From contig JAUWWA010000124.1 in assembly GCA_030617125.1 (NCBI GenBank), forward strand, positions 1 to 6,142: a DNA stretch of 6,142 nucleotides. The letters run 5' to 3'. Numbering within the stretch: position 1 is the stretch's first letter; every line of letters starts with the position of its first letter. Under the pieces are notes generated by a model that did not search any database, had not been told where the DNA came from, and saw only the letters and a list, made by a program, of their open reading frames with translations. This stretch comes from Pirellulales bacterium. Lineage in GTDB: Bacteria; Planctomycetota; Planctomycetia; Pirellulales; Thermoguttaceae. Made by a program: the position numbers and the translations under genes. Below, in pieces: positions 1 through 4,764 of this stretch.

Positions 1-242
1 CCGCCGCCGACGCCGTATTGTTGATGGCGCAGTCGTGTGTCCTGGGACCGAGTCCCTGTAGCCACGTGGTCTGCCCCGATTGGCCACGTGAGGTCGTCCT
101 GTACCGGCACGACGAGCAGCTATGCTGCCGCACGGCCGGGCGGTTCGAGGTCGACGGCCGCCGCTGCCTAGACCGCGGGCCAATCACCGAGAACTCGCAC
201 ATCGAGGGAGATTGGTTTTCGATGAAGCTGGAGGAAATCTAG
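1..242 (+). CDS. C-terminal fragment of a probable FHA-like domain protein (5' end outside window)
   Basis: The reading frame is open from the left edge to a TAG at 240-242, giving 79 visible residues. The first start-like codons (TTG at 18 and 21, ATG at 24) fall inside hydrophobic beta-like sequence, ADAVLLMAQSCVLGP, so this is more likely the end of a longer gene than a complete small one. The pattern VVLYRHDEQLCCR, then FEVDGR, then RGPI, ending in WFSMKLEEI, matches what I recall of the last strands of FHA-type domains in planctomycete proteins that accompany kinases. In the visible part, the Gly-Arg and Ser-x-x-His residues that usually bind phosphothreonine are not evident (LGPSPCSH stands where a GR loop might be), so it may not bind phosphopeptides. 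It lies 164 bp upstream of a Ser/Thr kinase on the same strand, which fits a phospho-signalling role. The coding call is fairly firm; the fold assignment is tentative. Confidence 0.6.
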   Translation, partial: AADAVLLMAQSCVLGPSPCSHVVCPDWPREVVLYRHDEQLCCRTAGRFEVDGRRCLDRGPITENSHIEGDWFSMKLEEI

Positions 243-312
243 AGGACAGATGGCAGAGGACAGAGGACAAAGGACAGCAGGCAGAAGACAAAGGACAGCA
301 GGCAGAGGACAG
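243..312. repeat. Tandem heptamer repeat tract, about 10 copies, consensus AGGACAG
   Basis: Starting at the base after the TAG at 240-242, the sequence divides exactly into ten 7-mers: AGGACAG, ATGGCAG, AGGACAG, AGGACAA, AGGACAG, CAGGCAG, AAGACAA, AGGACAG, CAGGCAG, AGGACAG. A 21-bp higher-order period (three heptamers) is also visible: 259-279 and 280-300 differ at only two positions, and 301-312 begins a third copy. The tract is strongly strand-biased, with no T after position 251. Heptanucleotide repeats of this general kind (STRR) are known between genes in cyanobacteria, and I recall similar ones in planctomycetes; their function is unknown. There are no spacers, so it is not a CRISPR array. 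Short reading frames through it encode low-complexity peptides and look spurious. Confidence 0.9.
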
Positions 313-321
313 TTGAGGGGG

Positions 322-337
322 TGGCAATTCATTGCCA
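322..337. promoter_or_regulatory. Palindrome TGGCAAT-TC-ATTGCCA, candidate operator or hairpin
   Basis: Two perfect 7-bp inverted arms are separated by two bases. This layout suits a dimeric DNA-binding protein better than an RNA hairpin, since the central base pairs could not close. As RNA it could still form a stem of about six pairs, extended outward by G-U and G-C pairs from 318 to 341. No U-run follows, so a rho-independent terminator is not supported. The right arm contains TTGCCA (332-337), which could serve as a -35 box for the kinase gene, so protein binding here would block that promoter. The operator role is inferred; the symmetry is visible. Confidence 0.45.
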
Positions 338-362
338 TCTTGAGCGTGATATGCGATAAAAT
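332..362 (+). promoter_or_regulatory. Candidate sigma-70-type promoter of the kinase gene
   Basis: TTGCCA (332-337) matches the -35 consensus at five of six positions. A 17-nt spacer leads to GATAAA (355-360, four of six), or a 19-nt spacer leads to TAAAAT (357-362, five of six). The local stretch is AT-rich against a GC-rich background and lies about 45-75 bp before the kinase start. The -35 box is embedded in the right arm of the palindrome at 322-337. The prediction is by eye only. Confidence 0.35.
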
Positions 363-406
363 AAGGTGAGCGGGCCGTACCCGCGCGATGTGGCGGAAAC
401 AGACCC

Positions 407-2509
407 ATGCAAGAACAGGTGGCTGCCGTGGAAGCCGACAATCCCGACGCAACGCACTCAAGGCCAGGCGAGTCCGTCGATTCGATGCTCAACCCTGAGC
501 GCGCCGGCGGCAAGTTCCGATACGACAGCGGATCGCGGCCGCTTGCCGGCTACACGATCAAGCGAGGCATCGGCCACGGCGGCTTTGGCGAAATCTACTA
601 CGCCACCAGCGACGGCGGCAAAGAGGTCGCGCTGAAACTCGTCTGCCGCAACCTCGACGTCGAACTGCGCGGCGTGCAGCACTGTCTGAATCTGAAGCAC
701 CCCAATCTCTTGGCGCTGTACGACATCCGTCGGGACAACCGCGACGACACCTGGGTTGTGATGGAATACGTCTCCGGCGCGTGCCTCCAAAACGCTCTTG
801 CCGCCAAGCCCGACGGCATGCCGGCCGAGGAGGCCATGACCTGGTTCCATGGCATCGCCGCCGGCGTGGCCTACCTGCACGACCGCGGCATCGTTCACCG
901 CGACTTGAAGCCCGGAAACGTCTTCTCCGACGAAGGCATCGTCAAGGTGGGAGACTATGGGCTTTCGAAGTTCATTTCCTGTAGCCAGCGAAGCGGACAG
1001 ACCGAAAGCGTCGGCACCGTCCACTACATGGCCCCGGAGGTCGCCAACGGCCGCTACGGCAAGGAGATCGACATCTACGCCCTGGGCATCATGCTCTGTG
1101 AGATGCTCACCGGCCGGGTGCCGTTTGAGGGGGAAAGCGTCGGCGAGGTGCTGATGAAACACCTCACGGCCACGGCCGACTTATCCGCACTGGCCGAACC
1201 ATATCGCGGCGTCGTCGCCCGGGCGCTGGAGAAGGACCCCGAACGGCGGTTCCGTTCGATCGCTGAGATGGTCGCCGCATTGCCAACCCCGGCACAGGCG
1301 CCGCCGGGCGCGGCTCGGCTGCCGTCGGGGATTCCCGCCCCCGCGGCCGCTCCCGGTGCTGACGCCGGCGTGGCGGCCGACGCCGGTGTTGCCGTTGCCG
1401 CCGCCGGGGTTTCTCCCGCGTCGGACGGCGTGGTCAAGGCCGTCGCAGTCGACGAGGAGCCGATCCTCCGGGCATTGCGTCACGTTTTGCGGGAGTTCCA
1501 AACCGCCTGGGCCCAGGCCAATCTGGCTACGCCGGTAAAGGTCGCCCTGCTGGTGGTCGGATTATTCGTACTATTAGCCAGTTCTCAGGTGCTGATTCCG
1601 CTGGCGATCATGGCGCTGGTTTTCTACGGCGTGTATCGGGTGGTGCGGATGCTGGTGCTCCCGCACCACGGCCCCGCCGAGGTGACGATCCGATCGAACG
1701 GTGCCGCAACGCCGCCGGGCGTGTCGGCCGAGGCATCGCCGAAAGCGGCCGCCCCGCCCCAATACGACCCAGCGTACACCCGAGCCCGGCCGGGCCGACG
1801 CTCGGAGCGTCGCCGCCACGCCTACGGGCACAGCCGCCACCGGCGCGATGAACAGGCCGCCGCGGCGCTGGTGCTTAAGCCGCCGCGCGTGCGGTTGACC
1901 GAGCTGGTCGGGTCGCTGCTGATCGGCTCGCTGGCCGTCGCGGCGATGTGCCTGGTGATGGTGCTGCTGGTGAGCTATCACGACGCCACGCCCCAGGCGG
2001 AGCAGTGTGCCTGGCTGTTTTTGATTAGCCTGGCCGCCACCTGGGCGGTGCTGATCGCGTCGAAGTTCTGGGAGGGCGTCCGTGGCGAGCAGGCGTTGAG
2101 GCGGTTCGTCATGATGCTGCTCGGGCTCGGCTTGGGGGCGGCGGCGTTCGGCGTCGCGACGCTCCTGATGGTCGATCTGCCGTATACGAAGAACTTCCCC
2201 GAGCCGTCGCACTACCAGTTGCCGGCCAGCTTCTACTGCGACGGAAAACTGCTGGCGATGGCCTACATGGCCTGTTTCGGCACGCTATTCTTGGTGCTGC
2301 GATGGTGGCGTCAGGCCGATCCGCTGCGCAGTTCGCGGCTGAGCGTCTGGTGGATGTTCGTCAGCGTGGCGACCGCCGGCGTGGTGGCCGCCGCGTGGCA
2401 TTTCCCCCAGCCGTGGCTGCCGATGGTCGCCGCCACGACGTCCGTCTCCATCCAGTTGGCCAGCCCCTGGGTGCATCCGAGAAAACGACTTCCAGCGGAG
2501 AATACGTAG
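407..2509 (+). CDS. Hanks-type Ser/Thr protein kinase with polytopic membrane C-terminus
   Basis: This is a 700-aa membrane-anchored Ser/Thr kinase that would transfer phosphate from ATP to proteins on the cytoplasmic face. The kinase domain spans about residues 48-292. It has the glycine loop GIGHGGFGEIYYA (54-66), ATP lysine K77 in VALKLV, catalytic loop HRDLKPGN (164-171, D166), DYG in place of DFG (183-185), APE (209-211), and the helix-F Asp D222, so it should be active. The usual helix-C Glu is not obvious; E86 is a candidate, and ELRGVQHCLNLKHPN resembles other planctomycete kinases. A Pro/Ala linker (292-345) follows, then about eight membrane segments near 377-393, 396-412, 498-523, 534-552, 567-588, 613-632, 646-663 and 670-686. 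An Arg/His-rich loop at 459-480 should face the cytoplasm. No PASTA, WD40 or other external sensor is present. The ATG at 407 has GGCGGAAA about 8 nt upstream; the next ATG, at 485, has no visible RBS. Substrates are unknown. Confidence 0.93.
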   Translation: MQEQVAAVEADNPDATHSRPGESVDSMLNPERAGGKFRYDSGSRPLAGYTIKRGIGHGGFGEIYYATSDGGKEVALKLVCRNLDVELRGVQHCLNLKHPNLLALYDIRRDNRDDTWVVMEYVSGACLQNALAAKPDGMPAEEAMTWFHGIAAGVAYLHDRGIVHRDLKPGNVFSDEGIVKVGDYGLSKFISCSQRSGQTESVGTVHYMAPEVANGRYGKEIDIYALGIMLCEMLTGRVPFEGESVGEVLMKHLTATADLSALAEPYRGVVARALEKDPERRFRSIAEMVAALPTPAQAPPGAARLPSGIPAPAAAPGADAGVAADAGVAVAAAGVSPASDGVVKAVAVDEEPILRALRHVLREFQTAWAQANLATPVKVALLVVGLFVLLASSQVLIPLAIMALVFYGVYRVVRMLVLPHHGPAEVTIRSNGAATPPGVSAEASPKAAAPPQYDPAYTRARPGRRSERRRHAYGHSRHRRDEQAAAALVLKPPRVRLTELVGSLLIGSLAVAAMCLVMVLLVSYHDATPQAEQCAWLFLISLAATWAVLIASKFWEGVRGEQALRRFVMMLLGLGLGAAAFGVATLLMVDLPYTKNFPEPSHYQLPASFYCDGKLLAMAYMACFGTLFLVLRWWRQADPLRSSRLSVWWMFVSVATAGVVAAAWHFPQPWLPMVAATTSVSIQLASPWVHPRKRLPAENT
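1358..1393 (+). repeat. 18-bp tandem duplication in the kinase linker (ADAGVA twice)
   Basis: Residues 318-323 and 324-329 of the kinase read ADAGVA twice, encoded by two adjacent and nearly identical 18-nt units. They lie in the Pro/Ala-rich linker between the kinase domain and the first membrane helix, where length changes are likely tolerated. This looks like ordinary replication slippage in low-complexity GC-rich coding DNA. Confidence 0.7.
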
Positions 2510-2594
2510 GAGTCAGTGGAGGCGTTTGTAGAAGACGGTGTTTCAAAGGCAAATCATCCGTCAGAGTAACTTCCACACGTAACAGGAGGACGCA
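2510..2594. other. 85-bp intergenic gap between kinase and membrane protein gene
   Basis: The gap holds only the RBS of the next gene as a clear element. GACGG and CCGTC form 5-bp arms around a long loop, which is too weak to call a terminator, and there is no U-run. I see no convincing promoter. Read-through from the kinase into the downstream cluster is therefore possible, but an unrecognised promoter here cannot be excluded. Confidence 0.5.
2584..2589 (+). promoter_or_regulatory. Strong Shine-Dalgarno AGGAGG for the 279-aa membrane protein
   Basis: AGGAGG lies 5 nt before the ATG at 2595 and 8 nt before a second, in-frame ATG at 2598. Either could be used, changing the protein by one Met. 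It is the best ribosome binding site of the plus-strand cluster and suggests efficient initiation here, in contrast to the weak or overlapping starts of the three genes that follow. Confidence 0.8.
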
Positions 2595-3434
2595 ATGATG
2601 CACCTGAGCATGCTAGCCTTGGCTGTACTGGTGTTGGCTGCACTGTTCGCGCTCGGCGTGCTGGTGGCAATTGTGGTGCTGCTGGCCAATCCGAAGACCC
2701 GAGCGGCCGGCACCGTCTTCTTGCTGCTTGTAGGAATGCTTGGGTTGGGTGTTGTCGGTGTCGGTGTGTTCGGGTTCGGTGTACGCCACAAGGTTGTTCG
2801 CGATGTTGGTCAGGCGACGGCCTTTCAAAGGGCTCACACGGCGGCCGAGATGGAAGGACTTGCAGGGCCCGCGGACGCCGTCGGCTCGCAGCAGCCGGTC
2901 GCATCGGACGCTCGCCCCAAGAAGGCCGAACGGGATGATGCAACTACCGAGCTAAAGGCGGCGGAAGCACCGGCCGTGGCCGAGCGGCCCGATTGGGTCG
3001 GGGCCGAAGCGCGACGCGTCGGCGACGCCTACCAAATGAGCATTGACGTGGGTCCCTGGGCGACGCGGCTCGAATGCGACGCCCATCTGCCCGAGGCCCT
3101 GCAAGAGGCGCTCGACAAGTACGTCACGATTTGCCTGGGTGACGAGGCGGCCGGCAAGGTGCGGCTCCCGCCGGACGAGCTTCGCAAAGCACTCATTAGG
3201 GAAGAATGGGAAGAGACGCGACAGTACACCGTCGGCCCGATGCGGCACCTTCACGTACTGCTTGCGTTCGACCCGAAGTTCAAGGATCATGTACAACAGC
3301 AGTGGCGGCGCGAGATTGTCGCCGGGCGGCTCTGGGGTGCCGGCGGCGCGGTGGCCGCGGTGCTCAGCGTGTTGCTCGTGTCGTTTGGATACCTGAAAAT
3401 CACCGGGCAGAGTGTCCAAGAAGCAAAAGAGTAG
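2595..3434 (+). CDS. Membrane protein of unknown function, planctomycete type
   Basis: This 279-aa protein has hydrophobic helices near residues 4-30, 38-62 and 245-267, enclosing a soluble region of about 180 residues (65-242). The soluble region starts with an Ala/Glu/Lys-rich, probably flexible part (80-128). A more conserved-looking core begins at RPDWVGAEARRVGDAYQMS, followed by GPWATRLECDAHLPEALQEAL (split here only by eye into strand and helix). I recall similar RPDW-containing membrane proteins in planctomycetes, but none with an assigned role. No enzyme motif was recognised. Helix 2 has a regular glycine pattern, G47, G50, G52, G55, G57, G60, G62, ending in FGVRHK. The start is fixed by AGGAGG at 2584-2589. 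It sits 85 bp after the kinase and 5 bp before the next gene. Its core could be a kinase substrate or a partner of the sigma module, but this is speculation. Confidence 0.85.
   Translation: MMHLSMLALAVLVLAALFALGVLVAIVVLLANPKTRAAGTVFLLLVGMLGLGVVGVGVFGFGVRHKVVRDVGQATAFQRAHTAAEMEGLAGPADAVGSQQPVASDARPKKAERDDATTELKAAEAPAVAERPDWVGAEARRVGDAYQMSIDVGPWATRLECDAHLPEALQEALDKYVTICLGDEAAGKVRLPPDELRKALIREEWEETRQYTVGPMRHLHVLLAFDPKFKDHVQQQWRREIVAGRLWGAGGAVAAVLSVLLVSFGYLKITGQSVQEAKE
2742..2786 (+). repeat. Three 15-bp imperfect repeats encoding a glycine-rich membrane helix
   Basis: Three adjacent 15-nt units encode GLGVV, GVGVF and GFGVR within helix 2 of the 279-aa membrane protein. The stretch is rich in G and T (GGT, GTT, GTG, TTC codons), whereas the surrounding genes favour codons ending in C or G. 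It looks like a locally duplicated helix segment. The spacing places glycines alternately 3 and 2 residues apart, which differs from the common GxxxG packing motif. Confidence 0.65.
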
Positions 3435-3439
3435 CCCCA

Positions 3440-3640
3440 ATGGCAAGTGCGGGTGACTATGTCGTCGGATGGGGGACGCTTGCGCTGATCAACGCGGGAC
3501 TTGCCCAGGGCAAGAACCGCAGCGGGCTCGCCTGGTTCCTGCTCTCCTTGCTACTGGGTCCGATCGCCACGTTCATTCTGGTCGCGTTCTGCAGCAAGCC
3601 GGAATCACGCTTGATCGACGAACACAGACTGAACTCCTGA
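3440..3640 (+). CDS. Small membrane protein, 66 aa
   Basis: An ATG at 3440 opens a 66-residue frame that begins MASAGDYVVGWGTLALINAG. The same frame is open further upstream, but that part overlaps the 279-aa gene and does not look like protein, so this start is preferred. It lies 5 bp after the preceding stop, with only purine-rich AAAAGAG as a weak RBS, suggesting coupled translation. The middle, GLAQGKNRSGLAWFLLSLLLGP, gives a charged turn (GKNRSG) followed by one hydrophobic helix to about residue 50. The G-K-x-R-S-G then W-F-L-L then GP arrangement is familiar from short membrane proteins in many bacteria that have no assigned function. The first 20 residues may form a second, weaker helix, giving a hairpin. 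Its stop overlaps the sigma factor start (TGATG). A role in tethering or modulating neighbours is possible but unproven. Confidence 0.75.
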   Translation: MASAGDYVVGWGTLALINAGLAQGKNRSGLAWFLLSLLLGPIATFILVAFCSKPESRLIDEHRLNS

Positions 3641-4284
3641 TGCCCAGCCCCAGCCAGTCCGATAATCTGTTGATCCGCCGGATCCGCGAGGGTGAAGCGG
3701 ACGCGTGGAACGAGTTGATCGCCCGGTTCGAGGGGCGATTGCTGGTCTACGTGGAGAGCCGCGTGCGGGACCGCGCGACCGCCGAGGATGTCGTCCAGGA
3801 GGCGTTTATCGGGTTTCTGACCAGTCTGCCGAACTACGATCGCCGCCGCCCGTTGGAGGGCTACCTGTTCTCCATCGCCGCCCACAAGCTGACCGACTTG
3901 TTGCGTCGGCAGCAGCGGCGGCCGACCATGCCGCTTCAACCGCCCGGAAGCGGCAGTAGCGGCTGGCAGGCGGACGGCAAGGCCCGGGCAGCCAGCAGCA
4001 TTGCCCGCAGCAGCGAACGGCGCACTCTGGAACAGTCGGCCGTCGCCGCCGCGTGTGCCGAGCAGATCGACCATTGGCGCCGCCATGGGCAGTGGGAGAA
4101 GCTCAAGTGCGCCGAGTTGCTATTTGTCCGCGGCTGGCTCAACAAGGAGATCGCCGGGAAGCTGAAGATTTCCGAGCAGACGGTCGCCAACCACAAGCAC
4201 GAGTTTCTCGCCAAGCTGTGCGCCGCCGTTCGCAAGCAAGGCCTGCCGGAGGAGATATTTCCAGAGTTGTACCAAGACAAATGA
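3640..4284 (+). CDS. RNA polymerase sigma factor, ECF / RpoE-like sigma-70 family
   Basis: This 214-aa protein has the two-domain layout of ECF sigma factors, which direct RNA polymerase to specific promoters. Region 2 spans about residues 8-95: LIRRIREGEADAWNELIARF, the hallmark AEDVVQEAFIGFL (48-60), and GYLFSIAAHKLTDLLRRQ for -10 recognition. A Ser/Gly/Ala linker follows (96-130). Region 4 spans about 145-185, with the helix-turn-helix NKEIAGKLKISEQTVANHKH (159-178) for -35 recognition. The ATG at 3640 overlaps the previous stop as TGATG and has no clear RBS, so translation is probably by re-initiation. The next in-frame Met (residue 96) is far too late, and the open frame upstream to 3469 overlaps the 66-aa gene. 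The stop overlaps the next gene by ATGA, the usual arrangement for a sigma factor with its regulator. Its target promoters are not known. Confidence 0.92.
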   Translation: MPSPSQSDNLLIRRIREGEADAWNELIARFEGRLLVYVESRVRDRATAEDVVQEAFIGFLTSLPNYDRRRPLEGYLFSIAAHKLTDLLRRQQRRPTMPLQPPGSGSSGWQADGKARAASSIARSSERRTLEQSAVAAACAEQIDHWRRHGQWEKLKCAELLFVRGWLNKEIAGKLKISEQTVANHKHEFLAKLCAAVRKQGLPEEIFPELYQDK

Positions 4285-4712
4285 AGCAGCAGTTTCGATG
4301 GGTGAGACTTATGGCTGCGCCGCTACGCCAATCCGACCTTGAAGCGTACCTCGACGAGGCGTTGCCGGCGGCGGAGATGGCCCGCGTCGAGAAGGCTCTG
4401 CGCAAAGACCCTTCGCTCTTGCAGCAAGTCTCGGCGATCCACTCGCGGCGGAGCGCGGGCGTACACTCGCTTGGTGAGATTTGGCGAGAGGGGCGGCTCA
4501 GTTGTCCCTCGCGCGAGCAATTGGGCAGCTTCCTGCTCGGCGTGCTCGACGACGAGGCGGGCGACTACATTGCCTTTCACCTCGAAGTCGTCGGCTGCCG
4601 CTATTGCCTGGCGAACCTGGCCGATCTGCAAAATCAGCAGTCCGAGGGGCGTGAAGCCGCACAAACGCGCCGCCGCCGCTATTTCCAGTCCAGTGCCGGC
4701 TACCTCCGGTGA
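4281..4712 (+). CDS. Sigma-coupled small protein, candidate anti-sigma or regulator with a Cys/His motif
   Basis: This 143-aa protein is translationally coupled to the sigma factor through an ATGA overlap. Residues 17-50 (LRQSDLEAYLDEALPAAEMA onward) are helical and resemble the opening of anti-sigma-like proteins. HSLGEIWREGRLSCPSREQL (62-81) and a later H100-x5-C106-x2-C109 motif (FHLEVVGCRYCLANL) follow. Anti-sigma zinc fingers (ZAS) normally have H-x3-C-x2-C, so this is a stretched variant; C75 could be a fourth ligand. No transmembrane helix is present, so it would be cytoplasmic, unlike many anti-sigmas. The tail is basic (RRRR 130-133) and ends YFQSSAGYLR. I recall such proteins beside sigma factors in planctomycetes, with no experimental role. 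An alternative start at ATG 4311, with GGTGA 5 nt upstream, would give 133 aa and is credible. The call of regulator rests on context. Confidence 0.8.
   Translation: MKQQFRWVRLMAAPLRQSDLEAYLDEALPAAEMARVEKALRKDPSLLQQVSAIHSRRSAGVHSLGEIWREGRLSCPSREQLGSFLLGVLDDEAGDYIAFHLEVVGCRYCLANLADLQNQQSEGREAAQTRRRRYFQSSAGYLR
4300..4306 (+). promoter_or_regulatory. Shine-Dalgarno-like GGGTGAG for the alternative start at 4311
   Basis: GGGTGAG contains GGTGA, which pairs with the 3' end of 16S rRNA, and lies 4 nt before the ATG at 4311. The ATG at 4281, which overlaps the sigma factor stop, has no comparable site. The small protein may therefore start at 4311, giving MAAPLRQSDLEAYL, or ribosomes may re-initiate at either codon. 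Confidence 0.45.
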
Positions 4713-4719
4713 AAGAAGT

Positions 4720-4764
4720 AGGCGGGAGTGCTCACCGGGGACTGGCCGTGTCAGTTTCCCGCCT
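4720..4764. terminator. Inverted repeat in the convergent gap, weak bidirectional terminator candidate
   Basis: AGGCGGGA (4720-4727) and TCCCGCCT (4757-4764) are perfect 8-bp inverted arms with a 29-nt loop. They span the 38-bp gap between the convergent genes; the right arm lies in the last codons of the minus-strand lipoprotein. There is no U-run on either strand and the loop is long, so it may only be a weak or Rho-assisted element. Position between two convergent stops is the main argument. Confidence 0.25.

Noticed and set aside
61..90. Two GCCACGTG copies 22 bp apart as regulator sites
   Set aside because: They fall in codons of the FHA-like gene at a plausible amino-acid sequence, and a six-base palindrome occurring twice in GC-rich DNA is weak evidence.
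243..312. Possible CRISPR array
   Set aside because: The units are 7 bp and directly adjacent with no spacers, and no cas gene is present.
122..316. Short plus-strand frame encoding EDKGQQAEDKGQQAEDS
   Set aside because: It arises from the heptamer repeats read in a second frame and overlaps the FHA-like gene, with no RBS. The repeated peptide reflects the 21-bp DNA period.
370..384. Hairpin GCGGG-CCGTA-CCCGC in the kinase leader as a riboswitch or attenuator
   Set aside because: It is a single 5-bp stem with no conserved architecture and no alternative pairing seen.
168..513. Minus-strand frames rich in Cys, Leu and Pro across the repeat tract
   Set aside because: They are the reverse complement of the repeat tract joined to the kinase start, with no RBS and no protein-like features.
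366..635. GTG-started frame preceded by AAGG as a leader peptide or gene
   Set aside because: It runs into the kinase in another frame and is rich in Ser, Thr, Pro and Arg, as expected for an off-frame reading of GC-rich DNA.
458..1162. Minus-strand frame of 234 codons opposite the kinase domain
   Set aside because: It is antisense to a clearly conserved kinase domain; long antisense frames are common in high-GC genes and this one shows no motif.
1574..2212. Minus-strand frame of 212 codons rich in Arg, His and Gln
   Set aside because: Its composition is that of antisense GC-rich DNA; the plus strand encodes membrane helices consistent with the kinase tail.
3457..4086. Minus-strand frame of 209 codons opposite the sigma factor
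   Set aside because: It lies antisense to the well-supported sigma factor and 66-aa gene and lacks a recognisable domain or RBS.
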